Shown in pieces: positions 1 through 8,010 of a stretch of DNA of 64,000 nucleotides. The notes under the pieces are model-generated. The model worked only from the letters and a program-made list of their open reading frames with translations, searched no databases and was not told the DNA's origin. Positions within the stretch are counted from its first letter, which is position 1; every line of letters begins with the position of its first letter. The position numbers were made by a program, and so were the translations under genes. Source of the DNA: Chthonomonas sp. UBA2785 (GTDB lineage: Bacteria; Armatimonadota; Fimbriimonadia; Fimbriimonadales; Fimbriimonadaceae); contig DEIB01000038.1 of NCBI GenBank assembly GCA_002352215.1, positions 62,001 through 126,000 on the forward strand, read 5' to 3'.

Positions 1-171
1 ATGCTCACGCTTGCGCGAACTGTTGAGGCGATCCAGTCCATTGACCGACCCCAATTGGGCGAGGCCGGGTACGAGCGTATTTTGCAACGCCTCATTCAGA
101 GCGGAGTTGAACCCCGCACCGAGGCCCCCCAGCCTGCCTACTGGCAGTATCAATTCCCTCTCGAAGGATAA
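1..171 (+). CDS. C-terminal end of an unrecognised protein (or a 56-residue ORF)
   Basis: An open frame begins at the first base of the window and stops at a TAA 12 bases before dnaN. It happens to start with ATG, but the gene may well begin outside the window. The 56 visible residues are mixed helical-type sequence ending in YWQYQFPLEG. I do not recognise a family. The short gap to dnaN suggests co-transcription with it. No function is proposed. Confidence 0.45.
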   Translation: MLTLARTVEAIQSIDRPQLGEAGYERILQRLIQSGVEPRTEAPQPAYWQYQFPLEG

Positions 172-183
172 CGATTAATCACT

Positions 184-1284
184 ATGAAAGCGACGGTCTC
201 TCGCAAAGAACTCAACGACGCCCTCAGCATTGCGGCGTCGGCTAGCTCAGCTCGGTCTACGCAACCGGCGCTCATGTCCATTCGCATGACGCTGGCCGAT
301 GGCAAGCTGACGCTCCTGGGATGCGACGGGGAAATGTGGGCGCAGGCCTATCTCCCGGCCAGCATCGAGGTGGAAGGTGAGATTTGCGTGCAGACCCGCT
401 TCTTGACCGAAGTGGTGGGTGCCTTGCCGGATGAGCAAGTCACCCTCCAACTCAGCGGCACCAGCTTGGTCATCGAAGGCGGCCAATCCGAGTGGAAGCT
501 GTTTGCCACCCCGGCGGACCTCTTCCCGGGCATCCCCGACGTACCGAGCACCGGCGAACTCAGCCTGCCCATGGGCTTGCTGCAAGATAGCCTGGATGCC
601 GTGACCTACGCCGTGAGCAGCGACACCACCCGCGGGGTGCTGACGGGCGTGCTGATGAATTACGATGGCCGCACCCTGACCCTGGTGGCCACCGACACCC
701 ACCGCCTGGCCGTGAACCGCGTGCACCGCGAAGGCGTGGGCAGTGACCTGAATTACATCGTGCCGGAAAAGGCGCTCAAGACCATTCGCAGCCTGCCGGT
801 GCCGGGCGATGAAGACATCACGATTCGGTTTGACGGCGTGCGCATGAGCGTGGACGTGGGCACCGCCCAAGTCGTCTCGCAACTCTTGGATGGCAACTAC
901 CCCAACTGGCAACGCGTGGTCCCCAGCGAGTTCACCCGCCAGTGGACAATGGACCGCAAGGAGTTCTTCGACAACCTCAAGCGCGCCGCCATCTTGGCCC
1001 GTGATAACTCCAACCGCGTGACCCTTAGCGGTCAAGGCGACAAGGTCGTGATCAGTGCCCGCAGCGACGAGCGCGGGACGGCCAAGGAAGAAGTGCCGAT
1101 GATCTCCCAGAACGGCGACATTGACATTGCCTTCAACGTGAAGTTCATCATGGACGCCCTCGGTTCCTTTGATAGCGAAGGCGTGCGCACGGAGATGACC
1201 GAAGCCAGCCGCTCCGCCGTCATCCGACCCGTGGAAAATGGCGAAGATCGCTTCTGCGTGGTCATGCCGATGGCTCTCGGCTAA
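184..1284 (+). CDS. dnaN: DNA polymerase III beta subunit (sliding clamp)
   Basis: This is the ring-shaped processivity clamp that tethers the replicative polymerase to DNA. The 366-residue length is normal for the family and fits three successive clamp domains of about 120 residues each. Family-typical segments include MKATVSRKEL at the N terminus, LVATDTHRLA near residue 177 and the C-terminal VVMPM stretch. It acts in the cytoplasm as a homodimer at the replication fork and in repair. dnaA, the usual neighbour, is not visible; the gene upstream is cut by the window edge. It faces dnaK and is separated from it by a bidirectional terminator. Confidence 0.97.
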   Translation: MKATVSRKELNDALSIAASASSARSTQPALMSIRMTLADGKLTLLGCDGEMWAQAYLPASIEVEGEICVQTRFLTEVVGALPDEQVTLQLSGTSLVIEGGQSEWKLFATPADLFPGIPDVPSTGELSLPMGLLQDSLDAVTYAVSSDTTRGVLTGVLMNYDGRTLTLVATDTHRLAVNRVHREGVGSDLNYIVPEKALKTIRSLPVPGDEDITIRFDGVRMSVDVGTAQVVSQLLDGNYPNWQRVVPSEFTRQWTMDRKEFFDNLKRAAILARDNSNRVTLSGQGDKVVISARSDERGTAKEEVPMISQNGDIDIAFNVKFIMDALGSFDSEGVRTEMTEASRSAVIRPVENGEDRFCVVMPMALG

Positions 1285-1302
1285 GTCCACTTAGGGCTGA
1301 AA

Positions 1303-1351
1303 CAAAGAAAAAACTCCCTCCCGGCTGGTAGCCGGAGGGAGTTTTTCTTTG
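1303..1351. terminator. Bidirectional rho-independent terminator between dnaN and dnaK
   Basis: An AAACTCCCTCC...GGAGGGAGTTT hairpin with a short loop and one extra C in the left arm is flanked by A-rich sequence on the left and T-rich sequence on the right. It can end both convergent transcripts. Confidence 0.85.
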
Positions 1352-1364
1352 CGTGAGGGCGGGC

Positions 1365-3263
1365 TTACTTGTCTTCCTTGAAGTCCGCGTCGATCACGTC
1401 GTCGCCAGCACTGCTGGCCCCGGCCGCCGCGCCCACGGTTTCGCCTTCCGGCGTGGCCCCGCTCTGCTCATAGAGCCGCTTGGTCATTTCGTGGCTTTCG
1501 GCTTCCAGTTCCTTGAAGGCGGATCGCGTGGCTTCCAGGTCGTTCTGTTCCAGCGCAGCCTTCAGGGCCGTGATCTTTTCTTCCAGACGTCCGCGCGTCG
1601 GCTCGTCCACCTTGTCGGCTTGGTCGCGCAGGGTGCGCTCCACGCTCGCAATCAAGCGCTCGGCGTCGTTGCGGACTTCTTGCAGTTCGCGCAGTTCGGC
1701 ATCCCGCTCTGCGTTGGCTTCGGCCTCGGCCATCATGCGGTCAATCTCACTGCGGTCGAGGCTGCCCGAACCGGTAATCGTGATCCGTTGCTCGCTGCCG
1801 CTGGCCTTCTCCTTGGCGCTGACATTCAGGATGCCGTTGGCGTCGATGTCGAAAGTCACCTCGATCTGCGGCACGCGGGCCGGGGCCGGCGGAATCCCGC
1901 TCAGGTTGAACTGGCCGAGGCTCTTGTTGTCCTTCGCCATCGGGCGCTCGCCTTGCAGGATGTGGATCGTCACTTCCGGCTGGTTGTCGCCCGCCGTGGT
2001 GTAAACGCGGCTGCGCTTGGTCGGGATCGTCGTGTTGCGGTCAATGACCTTGTCGAAGATGCCGCCCTGGGTTTCCACGCCAAGGCTGAGCGGGGTCACG
2101 TCCAGCAGCACCATATCGCGAACGTCGCCCGCCAGCACGCCAGCCTGAATCGCGGCGCCCACGGCCACCACTTCGTCCGGGTTCACGCTCTTGTTCGGCT
2201 CCTTGCCGGTCAGTCGCTTCACCAAGTCTTGCACCATTGGCATGCGGCTGGAGCCACCCACCAGGATCACTTCGTCAATGCTCGAGAGCGGCACCTTGGC
2301 ATCGGCGACGGCCTGGTTCACCGGGCCTTCGATGCGCTTCAGCAGGTCGCTGCACAGGTCTTCAAATTTGGCGCGCGTGAGGTTGGTTTCCAGGTGTACC
2401 GGTTCGTTGTCCACCGCCGTGATGAACGGCAGGTTGATGTCCGTGCTGACTTGGCCGCTCAGCTCGATCTTGGCCTTTTCGGCGGCTTCACGCAGTCGCT
2501 GTAGCGCCTTCTGGTCCTTGCGCAGGTCAATGCCGTGCTCCTTCATGAACTCGTTGCCGAGCCAATCCACAATCTTCTGGTCAAAGTCGTCTCCACCCAG
2601 GTGGCTGTCGCCGCTGGTGGACTTCACCTCGAACACGCCTTCGCCCACGTCCAGAATCGAGACGTCAAACGTACCGCCACCCAGGTCGAAGACGAGGATC
2701 GTTTCGTTGGCCTTCTTATCGAGGCCGTAGGCCAGCGAGGCCGCCGTCGGTTCGTTAATGATGCGCAGAACTTCCAGACCCGCGATCTCACCCGCGTTCT
2801 TGGTGGCCGTGCGCTGACTATCGTTGAAGTAGGCCGGGACGGTGATGACCGCCTTGGTCACCGGCTCGCCCAGGTACGCCTCGGCGTCTGCCTTCAGCTT
2901 TTGCAAGATCATCGCGCTGATCTCTTCGGGCGTGAACTGCTTGTCCACCGCCGGGATGTGCACCGCCGCCATGCCTTTGCTGTCGGCCACCACCTTGTAG
3001 CTCACGCGGCCGGTCTCTTGCTTCACTTCCTCCAGCCGGTGACCCATAAAGCGCTTGATGCTGCCCACGGTGTTCGCCGGGTTGGTGACGGCTTGGCGCT
3101 TGGCCGTGACGCCGACGAGGCGCTCGCCATTGGCCTTGAAAGCCACGACGCTCGGAATCGTGCGATTCCCTTCGGCGCTGGCAATCACGCGGGGTTCCCC
3201 GCCTTCCATGATGGCAACCACCGAGTTGGTGGTGCCGAGGTCGATTCCTACTAGTCGTGCCAT
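1365..3263 (-). CDS. dnaK: Molecular chaperone DnaK (Hsp70)
   Basis: This is the ATP-dependent Hsp70 chaperone, 632 residues and full length. The nucleotide-binding domain carries GIDLGTTNS (about 6-14), GGGTFD (195-200) and VGGSSRMP (about 335-342). The interdomain linker is VLLDVTPLSLG (385-395). The substrate-binding domain and helical lid follow, ending in a short acidic tail, DDVIDADFKEDK. grpE and dnaJ are not adjacent, so dnaK is a single-gene unit here. The upstream region holds a HAIR-like inverted repeat, which suggests HspR repression. The start has a purine-rich AAGGA stretch upstream. Confidence 0.98.
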   Translation of the reverse strand: MARLVGIDLGTTNSVVAIMEGGEPRVIASAEGNRTIPSVVAFKANGERLVGVTAKRQAVTNPANTVGSIKRFMGHRLEEVKQETGRVSYKVVADSKGMAAVHIPAVDKQFTPEEISAMILQKLKADAEAYLGEPVTKAVITVPAYFNDSQRTATKNAGEIAGLEVLRIINEPTAASLAYGLDKKANETILVFDLGGGTFDVSILDVGEGVFEVKSTSGDSHLGGDDFDQKIVDWLGNEFMKEHGIDLRKDQKALQRLREAAEKAKIELSGQVSTDINLPFITAVDNEPVHLETNLTRAKFEDLCSDLLKRIEGPVNQAVADAKVPLSSIDEVILVGGSSRMPMVQDLVKRLTGKEPNKSVNPDEVVAVGAAIQAGVLAGDVRDMVLLDVTPLSLGVETQGGIFDKVIDRNTTIPTKRSRVYTTAGDNQPEVTIHILQGERPMAKDNKSLGQFNLSGIPPAPARVPQIEVTFDIDANGILNVSAKEKASGSEQRITITGSGSLDRSEIDRMMAEAEANAERDAELRELQEVRNDAERLIASVERTLRDQADKVDEPTRGRLEEKITALKAALEQNDLEATRSAFKELEAESHEMTKRLYEQSGATPEGETVGAAAGASSAGDDVIDADFKEDK

Positions 3264-3287
3264 ATCTTCCTTCTCTCACTCAAGTGT

Positions 3288-3308
3288 CTTGAGTGCCTTA
3301 CAGTCAAG
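3288..3308 (-). promoter_or_regulatory. HAIR-like operator (HspR binding site) upstream of dnaK
   Basis: On the plus strand the site reads CTTGAGT, seven bases, then AGTCAAG. That matches the HAIR consensus CTTGAGT-N7-ACTCAAG with one mismatch. It lies 25-45 bases before the dnaK start. An overlapping palindrome ACTCAAG-N3-CTTGAGT spans 3278-3294, giving three half-sites in a row. HAIR sites are bound by the MerR-family repressor HspR, which uses DnaK as corepressor. No hspR gene is in this window. Confidence 0.7.
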
Positions 3309-3328
3309 TAGACGTATTTTGAAGGAAA

Positions 3329-3817
3329 TCAGTTGCGTTCGGGGGAGGAATCGGGACTGTCAGCCACAAAAAGCCACTCATACTCTTCGGCTTCGGTGGT
3401 CCAGCCCTCCCGTTCGGGCCGCTCGATGATTGCCTCGAAGTAGGTTTGCAGCTCCATTTCGTCGCGCATGATGCGGTCGAACGACTCGGAACCGAAGGGC
3501 GGGAACCGCTCCCCACTCCGCTTGACGATGGCCTTGACCGCCCGCCGCTTGGCCTTTTCGATCTCGTCGCTGAGCTCAGCTTCGTAACCCTCGTCGTCGG
3601 CGATTGGTCTCCCCAAGCACTCCGTTCGATCCGGGAAAACCGCCAGCACCACCACTTCGAGTCGCCGGGTGCCAATGAGCAAGGCGCGGAATAAGGTCTG
3701 CTGCTCTTCCGGTTCCAGCGGCCGACGATGTCGAAAGCTGACGTAGTACGTTTCGCCGTCGGCCCGCCAGTGTGGCCACCGCCCTTTCCACTGGCTAAAG
3801 TTCTTGAATCGCGCCAT
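3329..3817 (-). CDS. Degenerate REP-associated (Y1/IS200-like) transposase-family protein
   Basis: The 162 residues follow the layout of REP-associated tyrosine transposases (RAYTs). There is an opening like YYVSFRHRRPL, a core beta segment VLAVFPDRTECL where RAYTs have a V-M-P-D-H-V-H-L type motif, and a C-terminal block IIERPEREGW...AEEYEWLF where RAYTs have Y-I-x-x-N-P-x-x-x-G-L...PEDYPWS. Both metal-binding histidines of the HUH motif are replaced (RTE), and the position of the catalytic tyrosine appears to be alanine. The reading frame is intact. I infer a domesticated, non-catalytic DNA- or RNA-binding protein rather than an active transposase. It sits just upstream of dnaK on the same strand. 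Confidence 0.55.
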   Translation of the reverse strand: MARFKNFSQWKGRWPHWRADGETYYVSFRHRRPLEPEEQQTLFRALLIGTRRLEVVVLAVFPDRTECLGRPIADDEGYEAELSDEIEKAKRRAVKAIVKRSGERFPPFGSESFDRIMRDEMELQTYFEAIIERPEREGWTTEAEEYEWLFVADSPDSSPERN

Positions 3818-3858
3818 GGGCCGCTCTTATTGTGGTTTCATCTCAGGGGCGGGCGGGC

Positions 3859-4395
3859 ATGTTGCGATACCACTACAGCGAGAATGACGCCATTGAGGTG
3901 TTTCACCCTCGGGCACCCTTGCGCCATCCAGTCTCTCCGCCGCGCGTGTACAGCATAGATGCCGCGCACCGGGGACTGTACTTCTTCCCTCGCGATTGCG
4001 CGCGGGTGGGGGTGTGGTGCACTCCCGACACCGACCCCGCCGACCAGGCCGCGTATGCCGCGAGCACCACAAGCCAGATGCTAATTCTGGTAGATGGCTC
4101 CCAGGCCGAGTTGTGGCACCAGGGCCACATCTATGAATACACATTCGAAGGAGACGAAGGCTGGCAAGACACCGGCGACCACGGGTGCTGGATTAGTGAG
4201 GTTTCTCAAACTCCCACGGCGGGCCGATGGATCACCAACTTGCCCGAGGCCCTCGCTAAGGAAGGGGTGGAGGTGCAAATCGTGCCCGACCTCCTTGCTG
4301 CCGCCGAAGCCTGGCGCGCTCATGCCAGCCTGCACGTTTCGGCTATCCGTTTGAGCACGCTGGGCGGCCCCAAGGGCATCCCCGTGGGGCAGTAG
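3859..4395 (+). CDS. DUF6886-family protein
   Basis: This 178-residue cytoplasmic protein matches my recollection of the DUF6886 family. It opens with MLRYHYSENDAIEVFHPR, followed by PPRVYSIDAAH and YFFPRDCARV, and a C-terminal half containing AGRWITNLPEAL. The family's biochemical role is unknown. An in-frame codon at 3832 would add nine residues, but ATG 3859 is preferred because the family motif starts there and a G-rich GGGGCGGGCGGG stretch lies just upstream. Its end is four bases from the convergent glnB end. Confidence 0.7.
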   Translation: MLRYHYSENDAIEVFHPRAPLRHPVSPPRVYSIDAAHRGLYFFPRDCARVGVWCTPDTDPADQAAYAASTTSQMLILVDGSQAELWHQGHIYEYTFEGDEGWQDTGDHGCWISEVSQTPTAGRWITNLPEALAKEGVEVQIVPDLLAAAEAWRAHASLHVSAIRLSTLGGPKGIPVGQ

Positions 4396-4399
4396 CCCC

Positions 4400-4738
4400 C
4401 TAGAGCGCGTCGTCGCCTTGCTCGCCGGTGCGAATCCGGATCGCCGTCAGCACTTCGCTCACAAAGATCTTGCCGTCACCTAGTTCGCCGGTCCGCGCCG
4501 CCGACTGAATCGCTTCAATCACATCCGGGGCCTTTTCGTCCGTGGTGACAATCTCCAGGCAGGTCTTGGGAACCAGATTCAGGGCATAGGTAGAGCCCCG
4601 CAGCGTCTCGTTCTGCCCCTGCTGCCGCCCGTAGCCGCGGGTGCTCTCCACACTCACGCCTAGTTGCCCTACGTCTTCCAGCGCCAGCAGCACATCCTCA
4701 AGCTGGTTGGTGCGAATCAGGGCCTGGATCCTCTTCAT
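4400..4738 (-). CDS. glnB: Nitrogen regulatory protein P-II
   Basis: PII trimers sense ATP/ADP and 2-oxoglutarate and control nitrogen metabolism by binding target proteins. The 112-residue length is exactly typical when translation starts at MKRIQALIRT (4738). The T-loop holds GYGRQQGQ followed by ETLRGSTY, with Tyr51 (the uridylylation site) and Ser49 (the cyanobacterial phosphorylation site) both present. The signature TGELGDGKIFV is near residues 83-93. No amtB or glnA is adjacent, which is unusual. It diverges from the sensor kinase gene with only 27 bases between start codons, so the two promoters must overlap. Confidence 0.93.
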   Translation of the reverse strand: MKRIQALIRTNQLEDVLLALEDVGQLGVSVESTRGYGRQQGQNETLRGSTYALNLVPKTCLEIVTTDEKAPDVIEAIQSAARTGELGDGKIFVSEVLTAIRIRTGEQGDDAL

Positions 4739-4753
4739 GAGCGCCCCATAGAT

Positions 4754-4759
4754 TACACT
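4754..4759 (+). promoter_or_regulatory. Leaderless-type -10 box of the sensor kinase gene
   Basis: TACACT lies six bases before the GTG start at 4766. There is no Shine-Dalgarno sequence in between. The box supports GTG 4766 as the start. Confidence 0.5.
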
Positions 4760-4765
4760 CCCACC

Positions 4766-6016
4766 GTGCGCAAGCGGGCCAAGACCAATCCGGTGCCAAA
4801 ACCCTGGGGCCTCGGCGCCATCGGGGGTGGGGTCGTGCTGGGTGCCCTCGGGGCCTTCGTTCCCGCCGCGCAATCTCCCCTCTGGTTAGGGGCTGGACTC
4901 CTCAGCGGAGCCGGAATCGCCCTCACCGCCCAAGCCCGCCGGCGACCCGCTCCGGTGGCCGATCTCGACCTACGTGAGCGCGCTCTGCAAGTGGACCGGG
5001 AGTACGCGGGCCTCGCCGACGGCCTCGATCTCGCGATCTTCGAGGTTACAGAGGGCGGGCTGATCGTCTTCGCCAACCCGCGCGCCGAAGGCATGTTCCA
5101 GTCGTACGGGGCTGTCGGACGCAACCTCGCCGACGTGGTGCAAAGCCCCGACCTCATCCAGTTTGTAAGCGAGGCACCGCAGGAAGGAGTGCCCCTCGAC
5201 GATGAATTCTCGCTCGATCACCCCCGCGCCCGCACAGTCTTGGCCCGCACTTGGCAAGAATCCGAGGACGACTCTCACCGCACCTATCTCATCTTGGAGG
5301 ACGTCACCGAACTCCGCCGCCTGGAGCGCATCCGGCGCGACTTCGTCGCCAACGTCTCGCACGAGCTCCGCACCCCTCTCACCACCATCCGAACCATGAC
5401 GGAGACGATCGCCGACGACCCCGACGACGTGGAAGTGCGCACCCGCTTCCTCGGGCGCATTGTGAGCGAAGTCGATCGCCTTACCGCCATTTCGGATGAC
5501 CTTCTCACCCTCGCCAAAGCCGAAAGCCAGGAACCCAACCTCGGCCGGGTGGACCTCTCCGAACTTTGCCAGAACACGGTGCTCCAGCTCCAAACGAAAG
5601 CCGCCGCCAAGAACCTCACGATCCGCCTCGAAGCCGTTCCGCAAGGATCAACCCTGGGCAACGAAGCGCAGCTCACCCAGGTGATCTACAACCTGGTGGA
5701 CAACGCCGTGAACTACACCAGCGAAGGCGAAGTGGTGGTGCGGGTGGAGGAAGGCCCCCAAGAAGTCACCCTCTCCGTCACCGACACGGGCATGGGCATC
5801 CCCGCCGAGCACCTGGACCGCATCTTTGAGCGCTTCTACCGCGTGGACAAGGGACGCAGCCGCGCCACCGGCGGCACCGGGCTGGGGCTGGCCATTGTGC
5901 GCCACATTGTAGAGAGCCACCAGGGTTCCATCCAGGTCACGAGCGAAGAAGGCCGAGGGACGACCTTCACGGTCAATCTCCCTCGGCTCTTCCCGTTCCA
6001 GCCGCTCAGCGATTGA
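4766..6016 (+). CDS. PhoR-like membrane sensor histidine kinase
   Basis: This 416-residue kinase has two membrane segments (about 13-34 and 37-55), a PAS-like domain (about 80-180), a dimerisation domain with H-box VSHELRTPL (phospho-acceptor His199) and a HATPase domain. The ATPase boxes are NLVDNAVNY (309-317), DTGMGIP (340-346) and TGLGLAI (371-377). The layout matches the PhoR subgroup. No response regulator gene is adjacent, so it is an orphan in this window; a phoU gene lies 32 kb away. The GTG start is chosen for the upstream -10 box and the divergent glnB. Its last 11 bases overlap the end of the convergent glycosidase gene. Confidence 0.88.
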   Translation: MRKRAKTNPVPKPWGLGAIGGGVVLGALGAFVPAAQSPLWLGAGLLSGAGIALTAQARRRPAPVADLDLRERALQVDREYAGLADGLDLAIFEVTEGGLIVFANPRAEGMFQSYGAVGRNLADVVQSPDLIQFVSEAPQEGVPLDDEFSLDHPRARTVLARTWQESEDDSHRTYLILEDVTELRRLERIRRDFVANVSHELRTPLTTIRTMTETIADDPDDVEVRTRFLGRIVSEVDRLTAISDDLLTLAKAESQEPNLGRVDLSELCQNTVLQLQTKAAAKNLTIRLEAVPQGSTLGNEAQLTQVIYNLVDNAVNYTSEGEVVVRVEEGPQEVTLSVTDTGMGIPAEHLDRIFERFYRVDKGRSRATGGTGLGLAIVRHIVESHQGSIQVTSEEGRGTTFTVNLPRLFPFQPLSD

Positions 6017-7472
6017 GAATCGCCGGCTTGCTGCTGTTGTAAGTGCGGTCCAGGGCGAAGAACGCCATCGGCGTCCCGCTGGCCACGCGCGAGGCATCAA
6101 ACGTCGGCTGCGAGCCCATGTAAACCACGCGCCAGTCGTCGTTGACCTTCGTCATCACCGCGTACCACCGAATGTCGCGATCCGAAGAGCGCATGCGATA
6201 GGTAGATCCCGAGCGCGTCACGGTGGGCACCGCCGGGGGCGTCGAGTCGAGCCACGGCGAGGCGGGCGGCGCGGCCGGCTCCAGGTAGACGTTCTCTTGC
6301 ATCGCCTTGCGCACGCCGTTCCAGTCGTTGAGCAGCGACTTCATGCTGAAGTGGACGTGGCCCATGTTCTCGCCCTTGGCGCGGATGAGGCCGATCTGCC
6401 GCTCTACCTGGCTGGCCTTCCAGTTGCCATCGGCGGGGTTGGTGCGGCTGGTGTAGAGCCCCGGCCACAGGTGCCGCTTCTTGGTATTCACCGAGTTCCA
6501 CCAGTTCAACAGCACCGGGAAGCTCTGCGGAGTCTGCTCAATCGGCCAGTAGAGCTGCGGCGTATAGTAGTCGCACCAGCCTTCTTGGAACCACTTTAGG
6601 GCGTCCGCGCTCAGGGCCTCGTACTGGTCAATCCCGGCCTGAATCCCGGCGGGTGTGCCCGGCCGATAGATGCCAAACGGGCTGATGCCGAACTTGACCC
6701 ACGGTTTGCGTTGCTTGATGCCCTTGTAGACCCGCTCGATGAACGTGTCTACATTGTGCCGCCGCCAGTCGCTGCGCGACATCCGCCCTCCCGAGCGCTG
6801 ATAGGCCGCGTAGGTGGCCGCATCCGGGAATGGCACTTCTTGGCCGTTCTCCCGCACCGGGTAGGGATAGAAATAGTCGTCAATGTGGATGCCGTCCACG
6901 TCGTACCGCTCCACCACGTCCATAAAGACCTTAAACGAGTGGTCTTGCACCTGCTTGGCCCCCGGGTCCATCCATTCGAAGGTGCCGTACTTGTACACGT
7001 ACGGCTTCATTGTCTGGGAGACGTGATTGCTCGATTGCGTGCCTTTCTGCGCGCTGTGGTTGGCGCGGTAAGGATTGAACCAAACGTGAACCTCAATGCC
7101 CTGCTTGTGGGCGTAGTCCACCAGCCACGAGAGCGGATCCCACGCCGGGCTAGGGGCGCGCCCCTGCTGGCCGGTGAGATAGTAGCTCCAGGGTTCGTGT
7201 GGGCTCTTGTAGAGCGCATCGCCGTGCGGGCGAATCTGGAAGACGATGGCGTTGAGGCCGATGTTCTTGCTCGCGTCTACAATCCGCTTCAGTTCGGCTT
7301 GCTGCTGATCCGTCGGCAGTCCAGGCTTGCTCGGGTAATCGATGTTGGCGACCGTGGCCACCCATGCCGCGCGGAACTCGCGGGGCAAAACGGGGTTAAT
7401 GCTAGAGCCGGTGCTACCGGTGGATGGTAGGGCTGTCAGCACTGAGGCGAGAGCGAGGGCCGTCATCATCAT
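6006..7472 (-). CDS. Secreted family 10-like glycosyl hydrolase (GHL10, YngK-like)
   Basis: The 488-residue protein begins with a short signal-peptide-like segment (TALALASVLTALPSTG) followed by the GHL10 barrel: EFRAAWVATVANIDYPS, GLNAIVFQIRPHGDALY, GIEVHVWFNPYRANHS, DVDGIHIDDYFYPYP and FGISPFGIYRPG. These family motifs are very well conserved. It probably acts on extracellular or cell-wall polysaccharide; the exact substrate is not predictable. Residues from about 395 form a small beta-rich C-terminal extension beyond the barrel. The start has three consecutive ATG codons. TACCCT lies four to seven bases upstream, so 7472 or 7469 is likely. Confidence 0.88.
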   Translation of the reverse strand: MMMTALALASVLTALPSTGSTGSSINPVLPREFRAAWVATVANIDYPSKPGLPTDQQQAELKRIVDASKNIGLNAIVFQIRPHGDALYKSPHEPWSYYLTGQQGRAPSPAWDPLSWLVDYAHKQGIEVHVWFNPYRANHSAQKGTQSSNHVSQTMKPYVYKYGTFEWMDPGAKQVQDHSFKVFMDVVERYDVDGIHIDDYFYPYPVRENGQEVPFPDAATYAAYQRSGGRMSRSDWRRHNVDTFIERVYKGIKQRKPWVKFGISPFGIYRPGTPAGIQAGIDQYEALSADALKWFQEGWCDYYTPQLYWPIEQTPQSFPVLLNWWNSVNTKKRHLWPGLYTSRTNPADGNWKASQVERQIGLIRAKGENMGHVHFSMKSLLNDWNGVRKAMQENVYLEPAAPPASPWLDSTPPAVPTVTRSGSTYRMRSSDRDIRWYAVMTKVNDDWRVVYMGSQPTFDASRVASGTPMAFFALDRTYNSSKPAILNR

Positions 7473-7488
7473 TTACAGGGTACCGAAA

Positions 7489-8010
7489 ATGCCGGACGAA
7501 GTACGCCTTCAAAGCCTCGAAGCCAAAGCCTTTGGGATCATTTTGCCGATGGGGCTCCGCGTGGACGAAGTCCAGCTCACCTCAGGCCCCGCGCGCGCCG
7601 AGACCGATCCCTTCCGCCTGTTCCTCGATCAGCCCGGCCGCATCCTGGCCATTATCGAAGAGACTAGCGTGGCCGAGTACCTGAATGAGCTGGCCCCCGG
7701 CGGCCTGAAGGGCTTTACCGTGGCCTGCGCCGATGAAGTCATCCGCATTAACGCCATCGCCAAGATTCTCTTTGAAGTGGCGGTGGAAGCCGAACTGACC
7801 CTGGTGGTGGAAGACGAGCGGCGCCTGATGGTGGTGCTGCGGAGCGCCGAAGTGAAGGGCGCCGACGCGCGCAAGCTGGTGGAAGGCCAACTGGACCGCA
7901 TCAACCCGATTTTTGACGTGAAGGACTTCCCCGTCCCCATGCGCATCGAGCGTGTGGAAGTGCGCGACCAAGCCATTTGGGTGCACGGCCTGGCCTACGC
8001 GCCCGCCTAA
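7489..8010 (+). CDS. DUF2993 (LmeA-like) protein
   Basis: A 173-residue protein starting at MPDEVRLQSLEAKAFGIILP. The pattern of amphipathic strands, the phrase LFLDQPGRILAIIEETSVAEYL and the ending LDRINPIFDVKDFPVPMRIERVEVRD match DUF2993 proteins. These are related to the mycobacterial phospholipid-binding protein LmeA and to cyanobacterial homologues. Unlike many members there is no obvious signal peptide. A lipid-related role is only an inference. The upstream in-frame extension to 7342 lies inside the divergent glycosidase gene and is rejected. The stop overlaps the convergent galE stop by four bases. Confidence 0.72.
   Translation: MPDEVRLQSLEAKAFGIILPMGLRVDEVQLTSGPARAETDPFRLFLDQPGRILAIIEETSVAEYLNELAPGGLKGFTVACADEVIRINAIAKILFEVAVEAELTLVVEDERRLMVVLRSAEVKGADARKLVEGQLDRINPIFDVKDFPVPMRIERVEVRDQAIWVHGLAYAPA

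Noticed and set aside
4400..4738. PII protein lacking the uridylylation tyrosine
   Set aside because: Position counting shows Tyr51 is present (GSTY). It is position 46, tyrosine in E. coli, that is replaced by leucine.
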